From NCBI GenBank assembly GCA_041685625.1, contig JAWLFJ010000003.1, positions 26,412 through 90,411 of the forward strand: a DNA stretch of 64,000 bases. The letters run 5' to 3'. How positions within the stretch are numbered: the stretch's first letter is position 1; each line of letters begins with the position of its first letter. The DNA comes from Albimonas sp041685625 (GTDB lineage: Bacteria > Pseudomonadota > Alphaproteobacteria > Rhodobacterales > Rhodobacteraceae). The notes beneath the pieces are model-generated. The model saw only the letters and a list, made by a program, of their open reading frames with translations, was not told the DNA's origin and ran no database searches. This document shows, piece by piece, positions 24,975 to 33,282 of the stretch. The position numbers and the translations under genes are program-made.

Positions 24975-26681
24975 ATGACCGCCGCGCCGAACACCACGCC
25001 GATCCCCGAACTCTACGTCTCCGCGGACAGCGCCGCGAAGCTCAAGCGCGAGGCGGGGGACCTGCCGAGCTGGGACCTCACGGCCCGCCAGATCTGCGAT
25101 CTCGAGCTCCTGATGAACGGCGGCTTCAACCCGCTCAAGGGCTTCCTGAGCGAGGCGGACTACGAGCGCGTCCTCGACGAGATGCGCCTCGCGGACGGCT
25201 CGCTCTGGCCGATGCCGATCACCCTCGACGTCTCCGAGACGTTCGCCGACCAGGTCGCCCCCGGCCAGGACATCGCGCTCCGCGACCAGGAGGGGGTGAT
25301 CCTCGCCATCCTCTCGATCACCGACAAGTGGGAGCCGAACAAGGCTCGGGAGGCCGAGAAGGTCTTCGGCGCCGACGACAAGGCCCATCCCGCCGTCGCC
25401 TATCTCCACGACCACGCCGGTCCGGTCTATCTCGGCGGCCCGATCACCGGCATCCAGCCCCCCGTGCATTACGACTACCGCGGCCGGCGCGACACGCCGA
25501 ACGAGCTGCGCGCCCATTTCCGCAAGCTCGGCTGGCGGCGCATCGTGGCCTTCCAGACCCGCAACCCCCTGCACCGCGCGCATCAGGAGCTGACCTTCCG
25601 CGCCGCGAAGGAGGCGCAGGCCAACCTCCTGATCCACCCCATCGTCGGCATGACCAAGCCGGGCGACATCGACCACTTCACGCGGGTCCGCTGCTACGAG
25701 GCGGTGCTGGACAAGTATCCGAACTCCACCACCCACCTCTCGCTCCTGAACCTCGCGATGCGCATGGCCGGCCCGCGGGAGGCGGTGTGGCACGGCCTGA
25801 TCCGCCGCAACCACGGCTGCACCCACTTCATCGTCGGGCGCGACCACGCCGGCCCTGGCAGGAACTCGGCGGGCGAGGACTTCTACGGCCCCTACGAGGC
25901 GCAGGACCTCTTCAAGGAGCACGAGGCCGAGATCGGCCTCGAGATGGTGCCCTTCAAGATGATGGTCTTCGTGCAGGAGAAGGCGCAGTACGAGCCCGCC
26001 GACGAGGTGGCCGAAGGCTCGACCGTCCTCAACATCTCCGGCACCGAACTCCGCCGCCGCCTCTCCGAGGGGCTCGACATCCCCGACTGGTTCTCCTTCC
26101 CCGAGGTGGTGGAGGAGCTGCGCCGCACCAAGCCGCCGCGCTCGCACCAGGGCTTCACGGTGTTCTTCACCGGCCTCTCGGGCTCCGGCAAGTCCACCAT
26201 CGCCAACGCGCTCATGGTCAAGCTGATGGAGCTCGGCGGACGTCCCGTGACGCTCCTCGACGGCGACGTGGTGCGCAAGCACCTCTCCTCCGAACTCGGC
26301 TTCTCCAAGGAGCACCGGGACCTCAACATCCAGCGCATCGGCTACGTCGCGTCGGAGATCACCAAGAACGGCGGCATCGCCATCTGCGCGCCGATCGCGC
26401 CCTACACCGCCACGCGCCGCAAGGTGCGCGAGATGGTCGAGCAGTACGGCGCCTTCGTCGAGGTCCACGTCGCGACCCCGATCGAGGAGTGCGAGAAGCG
26501 AGACCGCAAGGGCCTCTACCGGCTGGCGCGCGAGGGCAAGATCAAGGAGTTCACCGGCGTCTCCGACCCCTACGAGGAACCGGCGACCCCCGAGCTGCGC
26601 GTCGACACCACCGGCGAGGCGGTGGACGACTGCGCCCAGGAGGTGATCCTCAAGCTGGAGCAGCTCGGCCTCATCTCCTGA
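24975..26681 (+). CDS. sat-cysC: Bifunctional sulfate adenylyltransferase / adenylylsulfate kinase
   Basis: This 568-residue fusion activates sulfate in two steps, to APS and then PAPS. The N-terminal PUA-like and ATP-sulfurylase domains (about 1-385) carry QTRNPLHRAHQE (near 193), the HxxH-like IHPIVGMTKPGD segment and GRDHAGPGRN. The C-terminal APS kinase (about 395-568) has Walker A FTGLSGSGKST (near 400) and LDGDVVRKHLSSELGFS, then GIAICAPIAPY and the lid region REGKIKEFTGVSDPYE. This single-chain Sat-CysC type differs from the heterodimeric CysDN route. It stands alone on the plus strand, next to the glycosyltransferase and a GGDEF gene. Confidence 0.95.
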   Translation: MTAAPNTTPIPELYVSADSAAKLKREAGDLPSWDLTARQICDLELLMNGGFNPLKGFLSEADYERVLDEMRLADGSLWPMPITLDVSETFADQVAPGQDIALRDQEGVILAILSITDKWEPNKAREAEKVFGADDKAHPAVAYLHDHAGPVYLGGPITGIQPPVHYDYRGRRDTPNELRAHFRKLGWRRIVAFQTRNPLHRAHQELTFRAAKEAQANLLIHPIVGMTKPGDIDHFTRVRCYEAVLDKYPNSTTHLSLLNLAMRMAGPREAVWHGLIRRNHGCTHFIVGRDHAGPGRNSAGEDFYGPYEAQDLFKEHEAEIGLEMVPFKMMVFVQEKAQYEPADEVAEGSTVLNISGTELRRRLSEGLDIPDWFSFPEVVEELRRTKPPRSHQGFTVFFTGLSGSGKSTIANALMVKLMELGGRPVTLLDGDVVRKHLSSELGFSKEHRDLNIQRIGYVASEITKNGGIAICAPIAPYTATRRKVREMVEQYGAFVEVHVATPIEECEKRDRKGLYRLAREGKIKEFTGVSDPYEEPATPELRVDTTGEAVDDCAQEVILKLEQLGLIS

Positions 26682-26761
26682 TCTGCGGGGCGCCTGTTTA
26701 CGCTCGGTAAACCCTTCCGGTCGATGCTCCGCGGCGCGACGAGTCGAGGAGGGTCCGGGCG

Positions 26762-27739
26762 GTGAGCGCGCGAAGCGAGGAAGCGAAGGCGGCGGACCCG
26801 GCCGACGACGAGGCCGAAGCGATGGCGCGCTCGGTCCTGGCGGAGGCCGAACGCCTCGGTCTGCCGCCGGAACCCGAGACCTTCGCCCGCCTGTGGCGCC
26901 GGCTCTCGGGGCGGACGGGCGGACCGAAGGTCGAGCCGGAGCCGCCCGGCCTCGATCCGGGCGACGAGGCGCTGCTGCGCTACGGGGACCTTCTCGGCTC
27001 CGAACTCGGCGCGGTGCTCGACACCCTGGAGCGGCGGGCGGCCGCCGAAGGCGAGTTCATCGAGCGGCTGGACCGCACCCGCGCCGACCTGCCGCGCTTC
27101 GCCCGCGCCTCCGGCGTGCGCGACGCGCTCGGCACGCTGCGCGAGACGGCGGCGGACCACGCCCTCCGCCTCTCCGCCTTCGCCGCCGAACTGCAGAGCG
27201 CGCACGGCCAGATCGCGGAGCTGCGCAACGAGCTCGACGCCGCGCGCCAGGCCGCCTCGCACGATCCGCTCACCGGCCTCGCCAACCGCGGCCGCTTCGA
27301 CGCCTCGCTGACCGCGGCGGTCGAGGCCGGCGCGCCCTTCGCCCTCGTCCTCGCGGATCTCGACCATTTCAAATGGGTGAACGACGTCCACGGCCATCCC
27401 GCCGGCGACGCGATCCTGCGCCACTTCGCCGACATCCTCCGCTCGGTCAGCCGGGCGGGAGATCTCGCGGCCCGCTACGGGGGCGAGGAATTCGCGCTGA
27501 TCCTGCACGGCGTCGGCGCCGCCGGCGCCCGCCAGGTGGCCGAGCGCGTCCGCCAGGACTTCGGCGCGCGCAGCTTCCGCGCCATCGCCACCGGCGAGCG
27601 CATCGGGACGATCACCGCCTCCTTCGGCCTCTCCGCCTTCAAGGAGGGCGAAAGCGCGATCGCCCTGCTGGGCCGTGCCGACACGGCCCTCTATCGGGCC
27701 AAGAGCCAAGGCCGCAACCGCGTCGCCGCCGCCGACTGA
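26762..27739 (+). CDS. Diguanylate cyclase (GGDEF domain)
   Basis: This 325-residue cyclic-di-GMP synthase has no membrane helix. The N-terminal half (about 1-155) is helical with a coiled-coil-like stretch (QSAHGQIAELRNELDAARQ). The GGDEF domain starts at HDPLTGLANRGRFD and has the active-site GGEEF near residue 239 and a visible inhibitory I-site RAGD five residues before it, so product inhibition is likely. The start is GTG at 26762, after a GAGGAGGG ribosome site. The N-terminal input domain is not one I recognise. Confidence 0.93.
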   Translation: MSARSEEAKAADPADDEAEAMARSVLAEAERLGLPPEPETFARLWRRLSGRTGGPKVEPEPPGLDPGDEALLRYGDLLGSELGAVLDTLERRAAAEGEFIERLDRTRADLPRFARASGVRDALGTLRETAADHALRLSAFAAELQSAHGQIAELRNELDAARQAASHDPLTGLANRGRFDASLTAAVEAGAPFALVLADLDHFKWVNDVHGHPAGDAILRHFADILRSVSRAGDLAARYGGEEFALILHGVGAAGARQVAERVRQDFGARSFRAIATGERIGTITASFGLSAFKEGESAIALLGRADTALYRAKSQGRNRVAAAD

Positions 27740-27986
27740 CCGACCCGGGCCTCCGGCCCGCCCTCGGAGGTCGCGGTCGCTTCCCTCGTCGCCGCCGCCC
27801 GCACGCCGCAGGCCGGCCGCGTCGGGACCAGGCGCTCCCCCGTGCGACGCGGCGCGCACCGGCCGCCCCGTCGGGCTCCGCCCCGGCCTCGGCGTCGGGC
27901 GCCGCGCTCGCCCGCCTGCCTCGGTCTCGCCCGCACGCGCCGAAGCGGTCCGCCCTCGGCCGACCCGCGCCCCGTCGTCGGAGCCG

Positions 27987-28037
27987 GGCGCAGGCTGGCG
28001 GGCGGGCCGGCGCCGCGCAGCGGCGCTCGGGGCGTCC
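27987..28037. repeat. 51-base intergenic palindromic repeat, copy 2
   Basis: It is identical to 17079-17129. Here the outer stem is GCGGGCGGGC pairing with a GCCCGCCCGC just past the repeat. The 3' arm differs from that of copy 1, yet both can still pair. That is the pattern expected of a structure kept by selection or by a mobile REP-like unit. Confidence 0.7.
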
Positions 28038-28159
28038 CCAGCCCGCCCGCGCCCCGACCGCGAACGCTCCGTCAACCCGGTCCCGGGCATCCTCGGCCGC
28101 GGCGCGAGACCCGAACCCGAATCCGTCCCGGAACGGGACGGCACCGTCCGACCGCGTCG

Positions 28160-28174
28160 GCACGAAAGCCCGAC
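28160..28174 (+). repeat. 15-base direct repeat, left copy
   Basis: GCACGAAAGCCCGAC occurs here and again at 28303-28317, 143 bases apart, within the gene-free stretch. The function is unknown; it is too long to be expected by chance in 600 bases. Confidence 0.5.
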
Positions 28175-28302
28175 AGGGTCGGCCCGCCGGTCGCACGGCC
28201 GCGGCACGCCGATCCTGCCCGGGACCGACCGGAGGCGGACCGAAGGCCGACCCCATGCCGACGAATGGCCGACGCATGGCATGCGAAAGGCATACGCGGT
28301 CA

Positions 28303-28317
28303 GCACGAAAGCCCGAC
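28303..28317 (+). repeat. 15-base direct repeat, right copy
   Basis: This second copy of GCACGAAAGCCCGAC lies just beyond the 3' end of dat (28341). The two copies bracket a stretch with nothing else recognisable. Confidence 0.5.
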
Positions 28318-28340
28318 GCCCTCGCGCGCCCGCCGCCCCC

Positions 28341-29195
28341 TCAGATCGCCCGCTTGCGGCTCTCCGCGAGGTAGATCTCCCTGAGTCGCGTCGCGACCGG
28401 CCCCGGCGTCCCGCCGCCGAGCGCCACGCCGTCGATCTCCACCACCGGCGTCACGAAGCCCGAGGCAGAGGTCGTGAACGCCTCCGCCGCCGCCTTCGCC
28501 TCCTCGATGGTGAAGGCCCGCTCCTCGATGCGCATCTGCGCCTCCCGCGCGAAGCGCAGCACCGCCGCCCGCGTGATCCCGTGCAGGATCGATTCCGAGA
28601 GATGCCGCGTCACGATCGTCCCGTCGCCGGTCACGATGTAGGCGTTGTTTGAGGTGCCCTCGGTGACGTGCCCGTCCTCGATCATCCAGGCGTCGTCCGC
28701 CCCCGCCTTCTTCGCCTCCATCTTGGCGAGCGAGGGCCAGAGCAGCTGCACCGTCTTGATGTCCCGCCGCGCCCAGCGCTTGTCGTCGATGGAGATCACC
28801 TTGGCCCCGCGCTTCGCGAGCGGCGCGTCGACGATGCTCTTCGACTGCGTGAACAGCACCACCGTCGGCGTCAGGTCCTCCGACCAGGCGAAGTCCCGGT
28901 CCTCCGCGCCCCGCGTGATCTGGAGGTAGATCACCCCCTCCTCGACCCCGTTGCGCCGCACCAGTTCCCGATGCGCCTCCAGCAGGTCCTCGTCGGAGAT
29001 CGGCGAGGGCATGTCGAGTTCGCCGAGGCTCCGCCCCAGCCGCCGGCAATGCCCGTCGAAGTCGATGAGCTTGCCCTCCAGCACCGAGGTCACCTCGTAG
29101 ACCCCGTCGGCGAACAGGAACCCCCGGTCGAAGACCGAGACCTTCGCCTCCGCCTCGTCGACGTAGTCGCCGTTCACATAGACGATCCGGCCCAT
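28341..29195 (-). CDS. dat: D-amino-acid (D-alanine) transaminase-like, PLP fold type IV
   Basis: The 284-residue aminotransferase begins MGRIVYVNGDYVDEAEAKVS and has the fold-type IV FDRGFLFADGVYEV. The PLP lysine is K147 in RRDIKTVQLLW, and the phosphate loop EGTSNNAYIV and SILHGITRAAVL are typical of D-alanine transaminases. It moves amino groups between D-amino acids and 2-oxo acids. It lies 13 bases after dgcA and is probably the last gene of a dgcN-dgcA-dat operon for D-amino-acid use. A branched-chain type cannot be fully excluded. Confidence 0.88.
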   Translation of the reverse strand: MGRIVYVNGDYVDEAEAKVSVFDRGFLFADGVYEVTSVLEGKLIDFDGHCRRLGRSLGELDMPSPISDEDLLEAHRELVRRNGVEEGVIYLQITRGAEDRDFAWSEDLTPTVVLFTQSKSIVDAPLAKRGAKVISIDDKRWARRDIKTVQLLWPSLAKMEAKKAGADDAWMIEDGHVTEGTSNNAYIVTGDGTIVTRHLSESILHGITRAAVLRFAREAQMRIEERAFTIEEAKAAAEAFTTSASGFVTPVVEIDGVALGGGTPGPVATRLREIYLAESRKRAI

Positions 29196-29208
29196 GCCGC
29201 GCCTCCTC

Positions 29209-30186
29209 TCAACCCCAAAGCGCCGGCTCGGGCGGATGCGCCCCCACGGCGTCGTAGACCAGTCCCGGAACCCGGTCCTCGCCGAGCAGCAGCGGCCCGT
29301 CGAGATCGACCACCTCCGCCCCCTGCGCCACCAGGACCGCCGGCGCCATCGCCAGCGAGGTCCCCATCATGCAGCCGACCATGACCCGGAACCCGGCCGC
29401 CCGCGCCGCGTCGCGCAGCGCCAGCGCCTCGGTCAGGCCCCCGGTCTTGTCGAGCTTGACGTTGACCATGTCGTAGCGCCCGGCGAGCCCCGGCAGACTG
29501 TCGCGGTCGTGGCAGCTCTCGTCCGCGCAGACCGGCAGCGTGCGCTCGATCTCCGCCAGCGCCGCGTCGTTCCCCGCGGGGAACGGCTGCTCCACCATCG
29601 CCACGCCGAGCCGCGCCAGAACCGGCGCGAGCTCGGCATAGGTCTCGACCGTCCAGCCCTCGTTGGCGTCCACCACGATCGTCGAGCGCGGCGCCCCGGC
29701 CCGCACCGCCTCGATCCGCGCGACGTCCCCCTCGCCGCCCAGCTTCACCTTCAGCAGCGGCCGCCAGGCGTGCTCCGCCGCCTTCGCCCGCATCGCCTTG
29801 GGCTCCCCGAGCGACAACGTATAGGCCGTCGCCACCGGCCCCGGCTCCGCGAGGCCCGCCAGCTCCCAGACCCGACGCCCGGTGCGCTTCGCCTCCAGAT
29901 CCCAGAGCGCGCAGTCCACCGCGTTCCGCGCCGCCCCCGCCGGCAGCCGCGCCGCCAGCGTCTCGCGCGTCAGCCCGTCCGGCTCCAGCCCCTCGACGGC
30001 GGCGATCACGCCCTCCACGGTCTCGTCGTAGCGTGCGTAGGGCGTGCACTCCCCCCACCCCCGATGCTCCCCGTCCGAGATCTCGACCGTCACCACCACC
30101 TGCTCGGTCCGCGCCCCGCGGGAGATCGCGAACACCTCGCGCAGCGGGAACACCTCCCGCCGCGCCGTCAGCGAAGGCCGGCTCAC
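29209..30186 (-). CDS. dgcA: N-acetyl-D-glutamate racemase DgcA (enolase superfamily)
   Basis: This 325-residue enolase-superfamily enzyme was formerly annotated as a dipeptide epimerase. The barrel has the catalytic KVKLG lysines, metal ligands in VVDANEGW, VEQPFPAG and CADES, and the second-face lysine in NVKLDKTGG. The start is GTG 30186, overlapping the dgcN stop as GTGA, which implies coupled translation. In characterised alphaproteobacterial pairs DgcN acetylates D-glutamate and DgcA racemises the product. An L-Ala-D/L-Glu epimerase role remains possible by fold alone, but the neighbour favours DgcA. Confidence 0.85.
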   Translation of the reverse strand: MSRPSLTARREVFPLREVFAISRGARTEQVVVTVEISDGEHRGWGECTPYARYDETVEGVIAAVEGLEPDGLTRETLAARLPAGAARNAVDCALWDLEAKRTGRRVWELAGLAEPGPVATAYTLSLGEPKAMRAKAAEHAWRPLLKVKLGGEGDVARIEAVRAGAPRSTIVVDANEGWTVETYAELAPVLARLGVAMVEQPFPAGNDAALAEIERTLPVCADESCHDRDSLPGLAGRYDMVNVKLDKTGGLTEALALRDAARAAGFRVMVGCMMGTSLAMAPAVLVAQGAEVVDLDGPLLLGEDRVPGLVYDAVGAHPPEPALWG

Positions 30187-31178
30187 CAGAGCTGATCCAC
30201 CAGACGCTCCGCCCCGTGCCGGAACGGATCGACGGCCGGCATCCCGAACTTCTTCTCGAGATTGGCGAGGTAGTCGACCGCCTCCTCCTCGCTCATCGCC
30301 GCGGTGTTCACGCTGATGCCGACGGTGCGACAGGCCGGATTGACGATCCGCCCCATGATCTCCGCCAAATCCTTCAGCGCGTCGAGCGACGGCAGCCTGT
30401 AGTCGGGCAGCCCGCGCATGTGCTCGCGCGTCGGCTCGTGGCACAGCACCAGCGCGTCCGGCTGCCCGCCGTGGATCAGCGCCAGCGTCACGCCGGAATA
30501 GGAGGAGTGGAACAGGCTCCCCTGACCCTCGATCAGGTCCCAGTGATCCTCGTCCGCGTCCGGCGTCAGCCACTCGATCGAGCCCGCCATGAAGTCCGCG
30601 ATCACCGCGTCCAGCGGCACGCCCTCGCCGGTGATCAGGATCCCGGTCTGCCCCGTCGCGCGGAAACTCGCCTTCATGCCCCGCCCCGCCATCGCCTTCT
30701 CCATGGCGAGCGCCGTGTACATCTTGCCGACCGAGCAGTCGGTCCCGACCGCGAGGCAGCGCCGGCCGGTCCGCTTCTTCCCGTTGGCGATGGGATATTT
30801 CACCGTCGGCACACGCACGTCATGCAGCTGCCGGCCACGCTCCTTCGCCAGCGCCACCAGCGCCGGCTCGTCGCGCAGGAGGTTGTGCAGGCCGGAGGCG
30901 AGGTCGAGCCCCTTGATCAGCGCCTCCTCCAGCACCGCCTTCCAGGCGTCGGAGATCACCCCGCCGCGGTTGGCGACACCGATCACCAGCGTCTTGGCGC
31001 CGGCCGCCACCGCCTCGTCGATCGTCATGTCCGGCAGCTTCATGTCGGCCTTGCATCCCGGCAGCCGGAACTGCCCGACCGAAGCCTCGGGCCGCCAGTC
31101 GCGGATCCCCTGCGCCACCTTGGCGGCGAGCGGGTCCGGCGCGTCGCCGAGGAAGAGGAGATAGGGATGCGCGATCAT
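30183..31178 (-). CDS. dgcN: D-glutamate N-acetyltransferase DgcN (DUF1611)
   Basis: This 331-residue DUF1611 protein has the family's AVGTDCSVGKMYTALAMEKA P-loop-like segment. It also has FRATGQTGILITGEG and the conserved DLIEGQGSLFHSSYSGVTLA, with HGGQPDALVLCHEPTR further on. DUF1611 proteins paired with an enolase-type partner form the D-glutamate catabolic couple DgcN-DgcA. The start is ATG 31178; the open frame continues upstream as shadow of opgH. It probably acts in the cytoplasm with the downstream dgcA and dat. Confidence 0.88.
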   Translation of the reverse strand: MIAHPYLLFLGDAPDPLAAKVAQGIRDWRPEASVGQFRLPGCKADMKLPDMTIDEAVAAGAKTLVIGVANRGGVISDAWKAVLEEALIKGLDLASGLHNLLRDEPALVALAKERGRQLHDVRVPTVKYPIANGKKRTGRRCLAVGTDCSVGKMYTALAMEKAMAGRGMKASFRATGQTGILITGEGVPLDAVIADFMAGSIEWLTPDADEDHWDLIEGQGSLFHSSYSGVTLALIHGGQPDALVLCHEPTREHMRGLPDYRLPSLDALKDLAEIMGRIVNPACRTVGISVNTAAMSEEEAVDYLANLEKKFGMPAVDPFRHGAERLVDQLW

Positions 31179-31303
31179 GGACGAAGCCTCTCGTTGCGGT
31201 GCGGCGCGATCCGACCACCGGCTCCGCGGACAGTCAATGGCGCCCGCGACGGGCGCCGCCCGCAGCGCCGTCTTCGCCCGCCGTCCCCGTCGGGACGCGG
31301 CGC

Positions 31304-33121
31304 TCAGGCCGCGTGCCGCTCGGGCGCCGCCGGCCCGCCGCCCGTCTCGCCGAGGCGGCGCAGGCTCTCGGGCGCCGCGAACTCCTCGGGGATCGCGGCG
31401 AGCCGCCGGCGCACCAGCACCCGCCCGAAGCCGGGGGAGGCCGTGATCACGGCGAACGGTATCGCGAGCGTCAGTCCGGCCAGCACCGGCGCCGCCCAGG
31501 GCAGCGCGCCCGGATAGGTCGCCGCCAGCAGACCCGTCAGCCCGCCGCCCATCAGCGTCTGCGGCCACAGCCCCCGCGCGGCGTCGCCCCAGCTCAGCGC
31601 GTAGGCGTCGCGGTTCTGCCCACCCCATCGGATCGCCTTGCCGAAGGCGAGGCCGACGAGGAAGATCGTCACCCGCAGCGCCGCCGCCGGGGCCAGCAGC
31701 ATCGAGAAAAGGGTCTCCGAGGCCGCGCCGGCCGCGAAGCGCCCGCCGCCGCCGTAGCGCGCGACGCCGCCCGGCGTGAGCGCCACGTCGATCCAGCCGG
31801 CGATCTTCGGCACGAGGCTCATGCCGAACATCACGAGGAACATGGCGAAGCCGAAGGCGAAGTCGATCTGCCCGGTCTCGCCCAGCGGGATCTTCGCCGC
31901 CGCCGTCGCCGTCATCAGCATCCAGGCCGGCGCGCCGAAATACATCGCCACCGCCGCGATCACCTGGAACCGGCTCGCCGGCAGAAGGCCCGGCAGGCCC
32001 AGCAGCCGCCAGTACTGCATGTTGCCCTGGCACCAGCGCAGGTCGCGTTGGGTGAAGTCCATCAGCGTCGGCGGGTTGTCCTCGTAGCTGCCGCTCTCGA
32101 CAGGGATCACCCGCACCTCGTAGCCGGCGCGCCGCATCAGCGCCGCCTCGATCTGATCGTGGCTCAGCACCGCCCCGCCGAGCGGCCCCCGCCCGGGCAG
32201 CTTCGGCAGGCCGCACTTGGCCCGGAACGGCGCGACGCGCACCAGCGCGTTGTGGCCCCAGTAGGGGCCGCAGTCGCCCTGCCACCAGGCGGCGCCCATG
32301 GTGTAGCTCCGCATCCCGTGACGCATCCCGAACTGGAACAGCCGCGCGAAGCACGAGCGCGCCGGCGCGCCCACCACCAGGCTCTGCAGGATGCCGATGC
32401 GCGGATGCGCCTCGGCGATCCGCGCCATCCGGACGATCGTCTCCCCCTCCATCAGGCTGTCGGAGTCGAGGGGCAGGAACAGCTCGTATCCGGCGCCCCA
32501 GCGCCGCAGCCAGTCGCGGACGTTGCCCGCCTTGAAGCCGTCGTTGCGCGCCCGCCGCCGATACGTCACGCCGCCGAGGCGCGGTCGCCAGCGCTGGATC
32601 GCCGCCTCCTCCTCCGCCGCGATCGCCGGATCGTCGGTGTCGGAGAGCACGAAGAGATCGAAGCGCGCCCCCTCGCCGGTGGCGTCGAGCGAGCGGCGCA
32701 CCTCCGCAAGCCGCGCCAAGGCCCGATCCGGCGCCTCGTTGCGGAGCGTCATCAGCACCGCGTAGCGCGACCGCAGCGCCGTCCCGGCGTCCCCGGCCGC
32801 GAGATGCGGCGCCGCCGCCGCCAATCCGTCGCGGCGTCCGTGCAGCAGCCAGAGGCCGATCAGCGCGTTGACCGCGCCCATGATCGTCCACGGCGCACCC
32901 ACCGCGATGCAGGCGACGATGATCACGTCGGTCACCGTCCAGCCGCCATGCCCGAAGACCTTGGCCGCGCCGAGCAGCACCGCGCCGAGCGCCGCCAGCG
33001 TCGCCGACGCGACCAGCACGCGGCGTCGCGCCAATCTCCGCCTCGGCTGCAGGCCGGCGGGCGTCAGGTCTCCTTCGGCGCCCGGAAGTCCGGGCAGCGT
33101 CTCTACGGCGGCATGGGTCAT
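31304..33121 (-). CDS. opgH: Glucans biosynthesis glucosyltransferase OpgH
   Basis: The 605-residue inner-membrane GT2 enzyme makes the beta-glucan backbone of osmoregulated periplasmic glucans. There are two N-terminal helices (about 30-90), then the cytoplasmic catalytic domain: FVLSDTDDPA, RRRARNDGFKAGN, the DxD LPLDSDSLM, and QRDLRWCQGN, the Q-R-W motif of processive transferases. Several C-terminal helices follow (LPASRFQVIAAVAMYFGAPA onward). The ATG at 33121 is divergent from the gene at 33283. The usual periplasmic partner opgG is not in the window; opgC lies at 37279. Confidence 0.93.
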   Translation of the reverse strand: MTHAAVETLPGLPGAEGDLTPAGLQPRRRLARRRVLVASATLAALGAVLLGAAKVFGHGGWTVTDVIIVACIAVGAPWTIMGAVNALIGLWLLHGRRDGLAAAAPHLAAGDAGTALRSRYAVLMTLRNEAPDRALARLAEVRRSLDATGEGARFDLFVLSDTDDPAIAAEEEAAIQRWRPRLGGVTYRRRARNDGFKAGNVRDWLRRWGAGYELFLPLDSDSLMEGETIVRMARIAEAHPRIGILQSLVVGAPARSCFARLFQFGMRHGMRSYTMGAAWWQGDCGPYWGHNALVRVAPFRAKCGLPKLPGRGPLGGAVLSHDQIEAALMRRAGYEVRVIPVESGSYEDNPPTLMDFTQRDLRWCQGNMQYWRLLGLPGLLPASRFQVIAAVAMYFGAPAWMLMTATAAAKIPLGETGQIDFAFGFAMFLVMFGMSLVPKIAGWIDVALTPGGVARYGGGGRFAAGAASETLFSMLLAPAAALRVTIFLVGLAFGKAIRWGGQNRDAYALSWGDAARGLWPQTLMGGGLTGLLAATYPGALPWAAPVLAGLTLAIPFAVITASPGFGRVLVRRRLAAIPEEFAAPESLRRLGETGGGPAAPERHAA

Positions 33122-33282
33122 GGTGCGGTCCTGAGCCTCGCCTGTGGCGGTTCCGGGGCGGAACGACAGCGACGCGGCGCCATCCACGGCTCTGGCGACG
33201 CCGGTCTGGACGCCGCGGCGCCGCCGGTTAAGCTGCGCGACGCCATGCGACGCGATCGCCACCTAGCGGGAAACCGGCCGCC

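Larger units (their letters stand above)
27740..28340. other. Gene-free 0.6 kb with repeats
   Basis: This gap lies between the convergent diguanylate cyclase and dat genes. I find no credible coding frame: long open frames exist in several phases but have no family resemblance and are Arg/Pro-rich GC artefacts. It holds a short GGGCC-stem hairpin right after the cyclase stop, copy 2 of the 51-base palindrome (27987-28037), and a 15-base direct repeat. No tRNA or known riboswitch was seen. Confidence 0.6.
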
